Shown in pieces: positions 43,221 to 53,176 of a stretch of DNA of 64,000 nucleotides. The translations under genes were made by a program, and so were the position numbers. The stretch lies in the NCBI RefSeq assembly GCF_018343545.2, contig NZ_JAGYPE020000017.1, forward strand, positions 28,780-92,779, in the 5' to 3' direction. The notes beneath the pieces are model-generated. The model was not told the DNA's origin. It saw nothing but the letters and a program-made list of their open reading frames with translations, and did no database searches. The stretch is from Neobacillus citreus. Lineage in GTDB: Bacteria > Bacillota > Bacilli > Bacillales > Cytobacillaceae. Position 1 is the first letter of the stretch; each line of letters opens with the position of its first letter.

Positions 43221-43256
43221 AAATAAAGAAGCCTGGCATTCCAGGCTTCTTTATTT
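43221..43256. terminator. Bidirectional terminator between ynzD and bmrD
   Basis: AAATAAAGAAGCCTGG and CCAGGCTTCTTTATTT form a perfect 16-bp stem around CATT. It is flanked by A and T runs suitable for both convergent transcripts. Confidence 0.9.
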
Positions 43257-43266
43257 GTTTACCCTT

Positions 43267-45060
43267 CTAGTTGATGACATCCTCCATTTTTTCTACCAAC
43301 CCGTTTTGCAGCAGGAACATTTTATGATAGAGTCCTCGTTGCGCCAGAAGCTCCTGATGGTTCCCCCGCTCAACAATCTCACCTTGATGCAGCACAAGGA
43401 TTAAATCGGCATCCTGAATCGTTGATAGCCGGTGGGCAATCGCAATGGTGGTTCGCCCTTTCCGCATTTTTGCCAAGGCCGTCTGGATTGCTTCCTCTGT
43501 CTCTGTATCAATATTGGCAGTCGCTTCGTCAAGTACCAAAATTTTCGGATTCGCTGCAATCGTCCGGGCAAAGGCAATTAACTGCCGCTGCCCGCTTGAG
43601 AAAGTTGCGCCCCGCTCGACCACTTTATGCTGATAGCCATCCTCAAGCTTTTCAATAAACGTATTAGCCTGAACAAATCGGGCAGCCTCTTCAATTTGCG
43701 AGTCAGTCAAGTCGGTATGATGGAGACGAATATTATCCTTTACCGTCCCATAAAACAAAAACGGATCCTGAAGGACTAGGCCTAGCTTCTTTCGTATCTC
43801 AACCTTTGAAAAGTTGCGGATGGATTCCCCGTCTACCAAAATTTCACCATGTTCAAACTCATAAAACCTCATCATCAAATTGATAATCGAGCTTTTCCCG
43901 CTTCCTGTATGACCGACAAGGGCAACTGTTTCACCAGGATTAGCGGCAAAGGAAATATTTTTTAAGACATCTCGTTTCCCATCATAGGAAAAACTCACAT
44001 TCTTAAACTCTACTTTCCCTTTTTCAATCTGGTTGACCCCCTCATCATTATGGGCAGGTGCTAAGCTGTCTTCATCGAGCAATTTAAATACCCGTGAGCC
44101 TGCTACAATCGCCTGCTGATATAATGACAGGCGCATCATCATCTGATTCACCGGTTCAAAGAAACGATCCAGATAATTGATAAAGGCGTAAATAACACCA
44201 ATTTTCACACTAGTATCAAAGGAAGTAATCCCAAAGTAACTTAACACGATGATTAAGGCAAAAATATAAATTAAATCAATAGCCGGCCTTAACAGCAGAC
44301 CGTCTATTTTTATATTCTTCATTCCCGCGTTATAGTGCTTTTCATTGATTTCTCCAAATTCATTTCGCAGGCGCTTCTCTTGCCGAAAGACCTGTATAAT
44401 GGCCATACCCTGAAGTGATTCGCTCAATTTGGCATTCAACTGGCTGAGCCGCTCCCGCATATCCAAATAAAATCGCGAGCTCATCTTTCTGTATAGAGCC
44501 ATTACAAAAATAAGAATCGGAATAATAATCACACACATCAAGGCTAGCTTCACGTTTAAGATAAACATGGCTATGAAAATACCAAACAGCAAAAAACCAC
44601 TCTGAATAAAGGTTGCCAGCACCGTGACAAACATGTCTTTAATCGCTTCCGTATCATTGGTAACCCGTGAGACAATACTCCCCGCCGGTGTTTTATCAAA
44701 ATACTTCAATCCCAATGCCTGCACTTTTGAAAAAACATCGATTCTGAGCTGCTGGATGATATATAAGGCTATCTCCTGAAATTTTACCAATTGAAAAAAT
44801 AAGAGAATCGCTTTCACGATCTGTATTCCCATATACAAAGAGCCAAGCAGCAACAATGGCTTAAACTCCAGATTTCCCGGTGTCAAATAATCGTCCAGGA
44901 AGATTTTGACGAGAAGCGGCAGAACAATATCTCCCACTGTTGTTAGCAGCAGCAGGACGAAGGCAAGAGAAATCGTCTTTTTATGTGGTTTGGTATAGGA
45001 AAGGAGACGGAATAAAACTTTCCTTTGTTCGCGTTCCGATAATTGAACTTTTTCTTCCAT
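43267..45060 (-). CDS. ABC exporter half-transporter, BmrD/YheH-like
   Basis: This half-transporter of ~597 residues has an N-terminal six-helix domain (residues ~35-310) and a C-terminal ATPase: Walker A GHTGSGKSS, Q-loop LVLQDPF, signature FSSGQRQ and Walker B VLDEATANID with the catalytic Glu. It pairs with the adjacent BmrC-like subunit in a heterodimer that exports drugs or lipids. The ATG at 45060 follows GGGGGA and lies one base after the upstream stop; the longer frame is unlikely. It is shorter than B. subtilis BmrD, so the orthology is approximate. Confidence 0.85.
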   Translation of the reverse strand: MEEKVQLSEREQRKVLFRLLSYTKPHKKTISLAFVLLLLTTVGDIVLPLLVKIFLDDYLTPGNLEFKPLLLLGSLYMGIQIVKAILLFFQLVKFQEIALYIIQQLRIDVFSKVQALGLKYFDKTPAGSIVSRVTNDTEAIKDMFVTVLATFIQSGFLLFGIFIAMFILNVKLALMCVIIIPILIFVMALYRKMSSRFYLDMRERLSQLNAKLSESLQGMAIIQVFRQEKRLRNEFGEINEKHYNAGMKNIKIDGLLLRPAIDLIYIFALIIVLSYFGITSFDTSVKIGVIYAFINYLDRFFEPVNQMMMRLSLYQQAIVAGSRVFKLLDEDSLAPAHNDEGVNQIEKGKVEFKNVSFSYDGKRDVLKNISFAANPGETVALVGHTGSGKSSIINLMMRFYEFEHGEILVDGESIRNFSKVEIRKKLGLVLQDPFLFYGTVKDNIRLHHTDLTDSQIEEAARFVQANTFIEKLEDGYQHKVVERGATFSSGQRQLIAFARTIAANPKILVLDEATANIDTETEEAIQTALAKMRKGRTTIAIAHRLSTIQDADLILVLHQGEIVERGNHQELLAQRGLYHKMFLLQNGLVEKMEDVIN

Positions 45061-45061
45061 A

Positions 45062-46813
45062 TTAATGTCCCCCATGCTCAACCAGCTCTTCTAGCTGCTG
45101 GTGTAAATACATTTCCTGATACCAGCCGTTCTGCTCCATCAATTCCTCATGTGTGCCTCGTTCAATGACTTTTCCGTCTTCTAAAACCAGGATGAGGTTG
45201 GCGTGCTGAATCGCGCTTAATCGGTGGGACGTAATGATGGTTGTCTTCCCCTCACGATTTTCCTTAAGCGCTGAAAGGATCGCTTCCTCCGTTTTCGCAT
45301 CAACGGCCGATAAGGAATCATCAAACACCAGCAGTTCTGGATTCATCAACAGTGCCCGGGCAATCGAAATTCTCTGCTTTTGCCCGCCTGATAACGATAC
45401 TCCCCGCTCACCGACAATTGTCCTATATCCGTCCGTAAACTGGAGAATATCTTCATGGATATTCGCTAATTTTGCTGCCATTTCAATTTCTTGACGGTCT
45501 GCTGATGGATTTGTGAAGGCAATGTTTTCGGCAACAGTTGCAGAGAACAAGAAGTGATCCTGCGGTACATAACCAATCGCTTCTCTTAATTTTTCCAGTT
45601 TATAATCCTGTAGAGCCCTACCGCCAAAGAGGATTTCCCCTTTGTAGCCTTCAAACTCGCGAATCAGGAGTTTTAAAAGTGTTGTTTTTCCGGCGCCAGT
45701 TTTTCCAACAATCCCTAAAGTTTCCCCTTTGTTTAATTTAAACTGAATTTCTTTAAGAATGGGCTGCAATTCACCTGGATACGTAAATTCATGGATTCGA
45801 TACTCTACATCACCACATGGTACCATGTCCGTCGCTTGTTCATGATCGGTAATTTCGACCTTTTCGCCAAGGAGCTTTGCAACACGGTCATAGGAAGCCC
45901 GGCCCCGCTCCACAATGTTAAATAGCCATCCGAATGCCAGCATCGGCCAGATTAATAAACCTAAATAGGTAGTAAAAGATATTAATTCACCAATCGTCAA
46001 CTCGCCATTCAGCACATACTTGGCACCGAATACAATGGATAGGAAAAAGGAAATTCCGACGATGATGGAAATAGTCGGATCGTAGAGGGAATCAATTTTG
46101 GCGACGACGATATTTTTCTGAACGACATCATCTGATTGTTTTTTGAAGTCTTCAATATCCTCTTGTTCCTGGCCGAATGTCTTGATGACCTTTATTCCAG
46201 TAATGCTTTCTTGCGTTTTATCATTTAAGGATGAAAAAGCTTCCTGGGCTTTATGAAAGCTTCTGTGCAGCATAGTCCCAAACCAGCTTGTCAGCATCGC
46301 CATAATCGGCAGCGGGATTAAACAAATGAGCGTTAATTTCCAGCTGATTGTAATGGCCATTGTCAGAATAACAAAACCGCCGGTTGACAATGAATCTACT
46401 AAAGTCAAAACCCCCGCCCCTGCTGTCTGCTGAATAGCCTGAAGGTCATTGGTCGCATGTGCCATTAAATCCCCAATCCTGCTTTTTTGATAAAAGGCAG
46501 GGGACATTTTTGTAAAATGATGATATAAACGATTTCTTAAAATTTTGCTTAGCTTTACTGAGGATCCGAAAATCATGATCCGCCAATAGTATCTAAGGAT
46601 GTAGGTAGCAAGTCCGACACCAACAAGTACAAAAACCCACTCCGTAAGTTGTCCTTTCGTCATCGTCCCTTCATTTATATGGTCAGCCACAATTCCGATG
46701 ACTTTAGGCGGAACCAGCTGCAGCAAAGCCACCACTAGTAAAAAGAAAACCCCTGATATGTATGCTTTTTTCTCTTGTTTAAAAAACCAGCCCAGCTCTA
46801 AAAAAACCTTCAT
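45062..46813 (-). CDS. ABC exporter half-transporter, BmrC/YheI-like
   Basis: This 583-residue half-transporter reads much like B. subtilis BmrC (YheI): ELGWFFKQ at the N-terminus, MSPAFYQKSRIGDLMAHATN, and IVERGRASYDRV. The ATPase has GKTGAGKTT, signature SLSGGQKQR and Walker B LLVFDDSLSAVD, in which Asp replaces the catalytic Glu. That is the degenerate-site half of a heterodimeric exporter; the partner keeps the Glu. It starts after GGGGGAGG. In B. subtilis bmrCD is induced by ribosome-targeting antibiotics through a leader attenuator; a terminator hairpin also lies in the leader here. Confidence 0.88.
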   Translation of the reverse strand: MKVFLELGWFFKQEKKAYISGVFFLLVVALLQLVPPKVIGIVADHINEGTMTKGQLTEWVFVLVGVGLATYILRYYWRIMIFGSSVKLSKILRNRLYHHFTKMSPAFYQKSRIGDLMAHATNDLQAIQQTAGAGVLTLVDSLSTGGFVILTMAITISWKLTLICLIPLPIMAMLTSWFGTMLHRSFHKAQEAFSSLNDKTQESITGIKVIKTFGQEQEDIEDFKKQSDDVVQKNIVVAKIDSLYDPTISIIVGISFFLSIVFGAKYVLNGELTIGELISFTTYLGLLIWPMLAFGWLFNIVERGRASYDRVAKLLGEKVEITDHEQATDMVPCGDVEYRIHEFTYPGELQPILKEIQFKLNKGETLGIVGKTGAGKTTLLKLLIREFEGYKGEILFGGRALQDYKLEKLREAIGYVPQDHFLFSATVAENIAFTNPSADRQEIEMAAKLANIHEDILQFTDGYRTIVGERGVSLSGGQKQRISIARALLMNPELLVFDDSLSAVDAKTEEAILSALKENREGKTTIITSHRLSAIQHANLILVLEDGKVIERGTHEELMEQNGWYQEMYLHQQLEELVEHGGH

Positions 46814-46944
46814 ATGACCTCCCCCAAACGGATTAAAATCATGTACCGTTCATAACTGGTAAAAAATATTTAGCCTGACGAAGATTTATTTTATCAAATT
46901 TTTCTAAAATAAGGAAGATTAGGAAATTAACGCTTTAACGCAAT

Positions 46945-46974
46945 AAAAAAGACACTCAACGCTATGATGAGTGT
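46945..46974 (-). terminator. Leader terminator (attenuator candidate) upstream of bmrC
   Basis: ACACTCA pairs with TGAGTGT around a nine-base loop, then CTTTTTT on the minus strand. It lies 130 bases before the bmrC start and ~40 bases after a TATAAT (47015-47020), so a transcript starting there would end before the gene unless read-through is induced. Confidence 0.65.
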
Positions 46975-47022
46975 ACTTATCAACAAATTTCCGAAAAAAC
47001 TAGGTAATTTCAAGATTATATG

Positions 47023-47058
47023 TTACACTTGGTTTACCATTTGATTTACTGTTTTCAT
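47023..47058 (-). CDS. Possible 11-residue leader peptide ahead of bmrC
   Basis: ATG at 47058, reading MKTVNQMVNQV and TAA, with AGGG two to six bases ahead. It could be a sensor ORF of the attenuator. The TATAAT at 47015-47020 lies just after it, so if that is the promoter, the ORF would not be transcribed with bmrC. Confidence 0.25.
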   Translation of the reverse strand: MKTVNQMVNQV

Positions 47059-47060
47059 GA

Positions 47061-47091
47061 CCCTATTCATTCGTGAATAGGGGTTTTTTTT
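47061..47091 (+). terminator. Strong plus-strand terminator without an assigned gene
   Basis: CCCTATTCA pairs with TGAATAGGG, followed by TTTTTTTT on the plus strand. No plus-strand gene precedes it. It could end a small RNA or, on the minus strand, form a hairpin at the bmrC leader. Confidence 0.65.
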
Positions 47092-47103
47092 ATGCATAAA
47101 AAA

Positions 47104-47128
47104 AACAGACCCTTTACAGAGCCTGTTT
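47104..47128 (-). terminator. Terminator of the cold-shock gene
   Basis: ACAGGCTC...GGGTCTGT stem (imperfect), with the minus-strand tail TTTTTTTTATG, 15 bases after the csp stop. Confidence 0.75.
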
Positions 47129-47142
47129 TGTTTTTGGTTTAA

Positions 47143-47343
47143 TTAAGCTTTACGAACGTTAGCTGCTTGAGGTCCGCGTTGTCCTTGCTCAACATCGAAA
47201 GTTACTGCTTGACCTTCTTCTAAAGTTTTGAAACCTTCGCCTTGGATAGCTGAGAAATGAACGAATACATCGTCTCCACCTTCGCGCTCGATGAATCCGA
47301 AACCTTTTTCGCTGTTAAACCATTTTACTTTACCGTTTTCCAT
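47143..47343 (-). CDS. csp: Cold-shock protein (CspB/CspD type)
   Basis: This 66-residue single cold-shock domain binds single-stranded RNA/DNA through RNP1 (KGFGFIE) and RNP2 (VFVHFSAI) and melts RNA structures at low temperature. [12 protein letters not shown] and RGPQAANV are the family ends. The ATG at 47343 follows AGGAGG; the frame extends upstream to 47409 without support. The 5' leader is long (>100 bases), as usual for cold-inducible csp messages. Which of the B. subtilis paralogues it matches cannot be decided. Confidence 0.95.
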   Translation of the reverse strand: MENGKVKWFNSEKGFGFIEREGGDDVFVHFSAIQGEGFKTLEEGQAVTFDVEQGQRGPQAANVRKA

Positions 47344-47600
47344 TTTTGTTGCCTCCTGAAATGTGTAAACACACAATGTAATACTATCCTTGCTCTCAGT
47401 GATCATCAAGACGAAAAGTTTTCCTTATACTATCCTTTACACCGAACAAAAATAATTCTTTACTAGTGTAACACGCTTCGATAACAAAAGCAAGCATCTA
47501 AAAAGTAAAATAATAAGCCAGTTTGTAAAAAACCCCATTTAAATATTAAGAACCTTCTAAACTTGTCCCGAAGACTTTAATTACATCCTCTAATAACAAA

Positions 47601-47646
47601 AAAACCACCTTCCTTTGGTTAAGCTTCCAAATAGAAAAGTGGTTTT
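47601..47646 (-). terminator. Terminator of yneF
   Basis: AAAACCACTT pairs with AAGGTGGTTTT around a ~25-base loop, with the T-run TTTTTTGTT on the minus strand. Confidence 0.65.
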
Positions 47647-47769
47647 GTGTTGAAATATTGAAGGATTAAGCAATTTTATAAGAATTTATGATGAAGGATT
47701 AAGTCGTAAACTTATCCGATTCTTAAAAATTGCTCTCAACCATCTGACTAACCTTGATATATCAACGTG

Positions 47770-47982
47770 TTACTTGCCAGTTTGCTTATTCATGGCCTGC
47801 ATCATTTGGTTGATCTTCTTTTGTGAAGGCTTCATACCCATTTGCATCATCATGGTTTTAAGCATTTGCTCATTGATTGGCGGATTTTTCTTTAAATAGC
47901 TCATCATATAACGGCGAGCAATGAAAAATCCTAGTGCTACACCAGCGACAAGTGCCAGTATACCAACTAGAACGTACATCAT
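47770..47982 (-). CDS. yneF: UPF0154 membrane protein YneF
   Basis: This 70-residue protein has a single N-terminal membrane helix ([19 protein letters not shown]), then a basic cytoplasmic tail ([30 protein letters not shown]). It matches the conserved small YneF/UPF0154 family of unknown function. The ATG follows AAGGAGG; the frame extends to 48048 without support. It lies downstream of sirA as in B. subtilis. Confidence 0.9.
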   Translation of the reverse strand: MMYVLVGILALVAGVALGFFIARRYMMSYLKKNPPINEQMLKTMMMQMGMKPSQKKINQMMQAMNKQTGK

Positions 47983-48061
47983 ATAATAATTTCCTCCTTC
48001 ATGTTGTCTACCATACAACAGTGTACTAAATAAAACGAAATTAGACAATATTCGATTTTAA

Positions 48062-48502
48062 TTAGACATATTTTCTTTCTTTAATTGGCTTTAACCAGCC
48101 AAACCGCTCATGTTCTAGGTCAATTGCCAAAAAGGAGGATTCACACTTTCTCAGCACTTCAAAAAACGCTGTCTCCGCTTCATAGCTTCCATGTGCCTCC
48201 AGAGAGATTAAATCCTGGTAGACTTCCAATTTTGCCCTACTTATTTTTCCACTAAGATCGATCGTATATGCACCATGGTCTGCTTTAAAGCCCTTTATTT
48301 TTCCAAGCTGTCTTTGAATCAGCTGGTGGATTTTTAATACTTCTATTTTCTTTGTTATATAGGCAATTTGTTTTTTTGTAATAAATTGAAGCTCGCCCCG
48401 TGCGTGCTGATGTTCTTGGAATAGTTGAAAAAACAACCGTTCTCGTCCGAAGTAATGGGTGGCAAATTCATCTTCTATTAAATAAAGCTGATATTTCCTC
48501 AT
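48062..48502 (-). CDS. sirA: Sporulation inhibitor of replication SirA
   Basis: This 146-residue protein is similar to B. subtilis SirA (YneE): EFATHYFGRERLFFQLFQ near the N-terminus, SYEAETAFFEVLRKCESSFL and a GWLKPIKERKYV end. SirA is made under Spo0A control and binds domain I of DnaA to stop new rounds of replication at sporulation onset. The ATG at 48502 follows GGAGGAGAGG. The position between tkt and yneF is conserved. Confidence 0.92.
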   Translation of the reverse strand: MRKYQLYLIEDEFATHYFGRERLFFQLFQEHQHARGELQFITKKQIAYITKKIEVLKIHQLIQRQLGKIKGFKADHGAYTIDLSGKISRAKLEVYQDLISLEAHGSYEAETAFFEVLRKCESSFLAIDLEHERFGWLKPIKERKYV

Positions 48503-48663
48503 TCCAACCTCTCCTCCGCTGACAATCCTTTTATCTATTATAAAGAATCGCTCCGAAAACATTTGTCTTATCGCGGCAAAAACTTTCACTAATTTTGTCG
48601 ATTTGCAATTTGAGTCCTATATCAGTTATTTATTTCGATAGAAGCTGACGGATTTCCTCCATA

Positions 48664-48695
48664 TAAAAAAGAGAGAGCGAAATTTCCGCTCTCTC
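48664..48695 (-). terminator. Terminator of tkt
   Basis: GAGAGAGCG pairs with CGCTCTCTC around a short loop; the minus-strand tail is TTTTTTATAT. Confidence 0.9.
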
Positions 48696-48706
48696 TCGTC
48701 ATTTGA

Positions 48707-50713
48707 TTATTTTTGTAAAAGTGCTTTCACACGAGCAACGACGTTTGGCACACTAAATCCGAACTCTTCCATGATTTTTTCACCTGGTGCAGATGCTCCA
48801 AAATGATCGATGGCTAATACGTCACCTTCATCACCAGCATATTTGTGCCAGCCGAAGGATGCTCCGACTTCCAGAGCAAGACGCTTCTTCACGCTCTTTG
48901 GAAGGACAGAGTCTTTGTATTCTTGAGATTGCTGTTCGAAACGATCCCATGATGGCATGCTGACAACAGAAACCTGGATTCCTTCTCCAGCAAGTGCTTT
49001 CTGTGCTTCCACTGCAAGGCTTACTTCGGATCCAGCTGCTAGCAATAGGGCATCTGGAGTATTATTTCCTGCTGGGGAAACAACATATGCTCCTTTAGAA
49101 ACTCCATCATATGCGTTTTTATCTGTGTCTTTTAATGTTGGTAAGTCCTGACGAGTTAATACTAGAGCTGTCGGCTTGTTTGTTGATTCAACTGCAAGCT
49201 TCCACGCTGCTGCTGTTTCATTGGCATCAGCAGGACGAATTAGTGATAGACCTGGCATTGCCCGTAATGCCGCAAGCTGCTCGATTGGTTCGTGAGTTGG
49301 TCCATCTTCCCCAACGGCGATACTGTCGTGTGTAAATACATAGGTAACAGGAAGACCCATTAATGCGGCAAGGCGAATTGCCGGACGAAGGTAATCAGAG
49401 AATACAAAGAATGTTCCTCCAAAAACTTTAACCCCGCCATGCAGGGCAATACCATTCATGGCAGCGCCCATAGCAAATTCACGAACACCGAACCAGATGT
49501 TGCGGCCTTCATATGCGCCTGGCATGAAGTCAGTTGTCCCTTTAAGCATTGTTTTGTTTGAACCAGCAAGGTCAGCAGAACCGCCAATTAAAATCGGCAG
49601 GTTTTTAGCGATGCCGTTTAACGCTTCACCTGAAGAAGCACGAGTTGCAAGCCCTTTGCCTTCAGTGTAAACCGGAACATCCTTATCCCAGCCTTCAGGA
49701 AGTTCATGATTTAATGCTTGTTCTAGCTGGCTTGCCAACTCTGGATATTCGTTTTTATACTGAGCGAACATGTCGTTCCACTCTTTTTCTTTTTTCTCAC
49801 CATTTTCAACAATTAGCTTTTTGAAGTTGTCGTAAACTTCTTGTGGAACATGGAAGTCTTCCTCGAAAGTCCACTTATAAGCTTCTTTAGTAAGCTTTAG
49901 CTCATTTGCACCAAGTGGTGAGCCATGAACACCAGATGTGCCGGCACGGTTAGGTGAACCGTAACCGATCACTGTTCTTACTTCAATCATGGTTGGTCTG
50001 TCTAAATCATTTCTTGCTTCTTCAAGTGCTTTAGCGATTTCTTCGAAATTGTTGCCGTCTTCAACGCGAAGATATTGCCATCCGTAAGATTGGAAGCGGT
50101 CCTTCACACTTTCAGAGAAAGATTTATTCAAGTCTCCGTCCAAGGAAATATCATTTGAATCATATAATACTACTAAACGGCCTAACTTTAGGTGGCCGGC
50201 AAGTGATGCAGCCTCAGCAGATACGCCTTCCATTAAGTCGCCGTCTCCACAAACGCTGTATGTAAAATGATTCACAAGTTCATATTTGTCTTTGTTATAA
50301 ACGCTAGCAACATGACGTTCTGCCATAGCCATTCCCACTGCCATTGCAATACCTTGACCAAGCGGACCAGTCGTTGCTTCTACTCCCTCAGTATGACCAT
50401 ATTCAGGATGTCCTGGAGTTTTGCTTCCCCATTGACGGAATTGCTTTAAATCATCCATGGATAAATTATAGCCGGATAAATGAAGCATGCTGTATAGCAA
50501 TGCAGAGCCATGACCTGCGGACAATACGAAGCGGTCACGGTTGAACCAATGTGGATTTTTTGGGTTGTGGTTCATAAATCTTGTCCATAATGTATAAGTC
50601 ATTGGAGCGGCACCCATCGGCATTCCAGGGTGTCCAGAGTTTGCTTTCTCGATAGCATCAATTGAAAGCGTACGAATCGTGGTGACAGATAAATCATCAA
50701 TTGTGTTAAACAT
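48707..50713 (-). CDS. tkt: Transketolase
   Basis: This 668-residue thiamine-diphosphate enzyme of the pentose phosphate pathway moves two-carbon units between sugar phosphates. The ThDP motif [19 protein letters not shown]...NDI (~155-190), the HGSALLYS segment, the transketolase segment [21 protein letters not shown] (split here as [14 protein letters not shown]) and the C-terminal FGASAPGE are present. It starts at the ATG after GGAAGG. It is monocistronic with a leader of ~180 bases to ynzC. Confidence 0.97.
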   Translation of the reverse strand: MFNTIDDLSVTTIRTLSIDAIEKANSGHPGMPMGAAPMTYTLWTRFMNHNPKNPHWFNRDRFVLSAGHGSALLYSMLHLSGYNLSMDDLKQFRQWGSKTPGHPEYGHTEGVEATTGPLGQGIAMAVGMAMAERHVASVYNKDKYELVNHFTYSVCGDGDLMEGVSAEAASLAGHLKLGRLVVLYDSNDISLDGDLNKSFSESVKDRFQSYGWQYLRVEDGNNFEEIAKALEEARNDLDRPTMIEVRTVIGYGSPNRAGTSGVHGSPLGANELKLTKEAYKWTFEEDFHVPQEVYDNFKKLIVENGEKKEKEWNDMFAQYKNEYPELASQLEQALNHELPEGWDKDVPVYTEGKGLATRASSGEALNGIAKNLPILIGGSADLAGSNKTMLKGTTDFMPGAYEGRNIWFGVREFAMGAAMNGIALHGGVKVFGGTFFVFSDYLRPAIRLAALMGLPVTYVFTHDSIAVGEDGPTHEPIEQLAALRAMPGLSLIRPADANETAAAWKLAVESTNKPTALVLTRQDLPTLKDTDKNAYDGVSKGAYVVSPAGNNTPDALLLAAGSEVSLAVEAQKALAGEGIQVSVVSMPSWDRFEQQSQEYKDSVLPKSVKKRLALEVGASFGWHKYAGDEGDVLAIDHFGASAPGEKIMEEFGFSVPNVVARVKALLQK

Positions 50714-50891
50714 CTTTTTACAACCTTCCTTCTTCGGAAAATACAAACAACTTTAATATTATAGTGCTGTGGATTTTTATTCAACAAATTACTACTTATT
50801 TTGTAGCAAAATTCACTTTATTATTTATTTTGACACATGTAAGCGCAGTATATGTAAAAAGGAATACAAATAAATTGTATTCCCAGATGCA

Positions 50892-51122
50892 TTAATGAAG
50901 ATTATTTTTTTTTCTGATTTTTATTTTCTCAGGTGTAACGTCATTCCCAAGTGGATCAATTATTTTTGTATTTGTCAGGGTATCCAGCATTTGCGACCGA
51001 AAAGCAGCTAAATATTCACTTCTAAGTGATGACTGCTCTTTTGCTTCCTTTTCTGTTAAACCCGTCGCTTTCTTTTTCCTTGCCAATTCATTGATTCTGG
51101 CCATTTTTTCCTTGGATAGCAT
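50892..51122 (-). CDS. ynzC: UPF0291 protein YnzC
   Basis: This 76-residue basic helical protein has the DUF896 pattern: ARINELARKKKATGLTEKE, then LRSEYLAAFRSQMLDTL. In B. subtilis ynzC belongs to the SOS operon with yneA and yneB, and the same order is kept here. The function is unknown. Confidence 0.93.
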   Translation of the reverse strand: MLSKEKMARINELARKKKATGLTEKEAKEQSSLRSEYLAAFRSQMLDTLTNTKIIDPLGNDVTPEKIKIRKKNNLH

Positions 51123-51204
51123 TCAAGTACATTCCTTTCCAAAAAACTGCTAACATTAAGACAAGATTGTACTAGAAAAGAATCCACCTGGCAAGGATGA
51201 AGGT

Positions 51205-51855
<651 letters not shown>

Positions 51856-51866
51856 TTAGGTCCTTC

Positions 51867-52190
51867 CTATTTCTCTAATGCACTTGCTAATTCCCTTTCT
51901 GGGGGAGCTTCATTACTAACCGGAATTAAAATTTCTTCACCTGGAAAAATTTCATCCCCTACATCCCGATTATGTTTTTTCACCCAGTTGACGAATTCCT
52001 TGTTCGATAATGAATGCTCGCCTGCATACTTTTGGGAAATTTCCCATAGTGTGTCTCCGTCTGTTACAGTCACTTTCAAATATTTATCCTGATTTTTCGG
52101 ACTTTGCTGAAATGCTAATACAAATGCTAATGTGCAGCTTAATAATAGAAGAATAATAGCGTACGAGTATTGGTTCCATATTTTTTTCAT
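51867..52190 (-). CDS. yneA: SOS cell-division inhibitor YneA
   Basis: This 107-residue protein has an N-terminal membrane anchor (YAIILLLLSCTLAFVLAF) and an extracellular LysM domain (VTDGDTLWEISQKYAGEHS ... GDEIFPGEEILIP). YneA blocks septation after DNA damage. It is divergent from lexA across a region with LexA boxes, so it is repressed by LexA. Confidence 0.95.
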   Translation of the reverse strand: MKKIWNQYSYAIILLLLSCTLAFVLAFQQSPKNQDKYLKVTVTDGDTLWEISQKYAGEHSLSNKEFVNWVKKHNRDVGDEIFPGEEILIPVSNEAPPERELASALEK

Positions 52191-52209
52191 TAAAAAACAC
52201 CCCTGATTA

Positions 52210-52222
52210 GAATGTATGTTCG
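52210..52222. promoter_or_regulatory. LexA/DinR box 1 (yneA side)
   Basis: GAATGTATGTTCG, the reverse of CGAAC-N4-ATTC, one mismatch to the Bacillus SOS box CGAACRNRYGTTYC. It lies 20 bases before the yneA start. Confidence 0.75.
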
Positions 52223-52245
52223 TTTTATTTGATTTGATTATAATC

Positions 52246-52259
52246 CGAACGTTTGTTTG
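52246..52259. promoter_or_regulatory. LexA/DinR box 2
   Basis: CGAACGTTTGTTTG closely matches the SOS box. It lies in the middle of the divergent region. Confidence 0.8.
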
Positions 52260-52274
52260 TTGTCAAGCTTTATT

Positions 52275-52288
52275 CGAACTTATGTTTG
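52275..52288. promoter_or_regulatory. LexA/DinR box 3, overlapping the lexA -35
   Basis: CGAACTTATGTTTG. It overlaps the -35 TTGTAT at 52286-52291 of the lexA promoter (TATAAT at 52309-52314, spacer 17). A weaker fourth box (CGAACATGTTATAA) begins at 52300 within the spacer. Confidence 0.8.
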
Positions 52289-52314
52289 TATAAATTATGC
52301 GAACATGTTATAAT
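52286..52314 (+). promoter_or_regulatory. SigA-type promoter of lexA
   Basis: TTGTAT, a 17-base spacer and TATAAT, 35 bases before the lexA start, covered by LexA boxes. Confidence 0.75.
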
Positions 52315-52349
52315 AAAAACAACATTAACCAGGCGAGGTGTAATTTATC

Positions 52350-52973
52350 ATGGTAAAAGTATCAAAGCGGCAGCAGGATATCCTTGATTTCATAAAAGGA
52401 GAAGTGAAAACAAAGGGATATCCGCCATCTGTTCGGGAAATTGGCGAAGCAGTCGGACTGGCATCGAGTTCTACTGTACATGGGCATTTAGCCAGATTAG
52501 AAAGCAAGGGTTTAATTAGACGAGATCCAACAAAACCAAGGGCTATCGAAATCCTAGAAGCGGATGAAGCTGCTCATATCCCTCGAAACCATGTTGTAAA
52601 TGTCCCAGTTGTCGGTAAAGTTACTGCCGGACTGCCGATTACGGCCATTGAAAATGTTGAGGAATACTTTCCTCTTCCTGAAAGACTTGCTCCTTCTAGC
52701 GAGAATGTCTTTATGCTTGAAATCATGGGAGAAAGTATGATTGAAGCAGGGATTCTTGACGGGGATTACGTTATTGTAAAGCAGCAGCCTTCTGCTAACA
52801 ACGGGGATATCGTTGTTGCGATGACCGAAGAAGACGAGGCTACCTGTAAAAGATTCTTCAAGGAGAAAGACTACATCCGCCTGCAGCCGGAAAACTCTAC
52901 GATGGATCCAATCATTTTAAACAATGTTACCATTTTGGGGAAAGTTATTGGGGTTTATCGGCAGATTCATTAG
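52350..52973 (+). CDS. lexA: SOS repressor LexA
   Basis: This 207-residue protein has an N-terminal winged helix (residues 1-65; [20 protein letters not shown]), the self-cleavage site Ala93-Gly94 in VTAGLPIT, the nucleophile Ser129 in MGESM and general-base Lys167 in EATCKRFF. RecA filaments stimulate its cleavage and derepress the SOS genes, including the adjacent yneA operon. The start ATG follows GAGGTG. Confidence 0.98.
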   Translation: MVKVSKRQQDILDFIKGEVKTKGYPPSVREIGEAVGLASSSTVHGHLARLESKGLIRRDPTKPRAIEILEADEAAHIPRNHVVNVPVVGKVTAGLPITAIENVEEYFPLPERLAPSSENVFMLEIMGESMIEAGILDGDYVIVKQQPSANNGDIVVAMTEEDEATCKRFFKEKDYIRLQPENSTMDPIILNNVTILGKVIGVYRQIH

Positions 52974-52988
52974 TTGATAGATTTCCCG

Positions 52989-53021
52989 GAGTCCAATCTG
53001 TATTTTGATTGGGCTTTTTTT
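52989..53021 (+). terminator. Terminator of lexA
   Basis: GTCCAATC pairs with GATTGGGC (one G-T pair) around an eight-base loop, then TTTTTTTATTT. Confidence 0.88.
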
Positions 53022-53136
53022 ATTTAATTGGATCGGGATTACCTTTTTAACTTTGAATGGATAGGCTCCTAACCCTCCCCAAAAAGTTAAGATTAAACCT
53101 TTTTTATCTTTCCGATTCTCGAACAAAAAAGTAGCA

Positions 53137-53169
53137 AAAACCCCCTAACGCCTAGCGTCAGGGGGTTTT
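53137..53169 (-). terminator. Terminator of glnA
   Basis: AAAACCCCCTAACGC pairs with GCGTCAGGGGGTTTT (one mismatch) around a three-base loop, with the T-rich tail TTTTTGC on the minus strand. Confidence 0.88.
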
Positions 53170-53176
53170 CATCATA

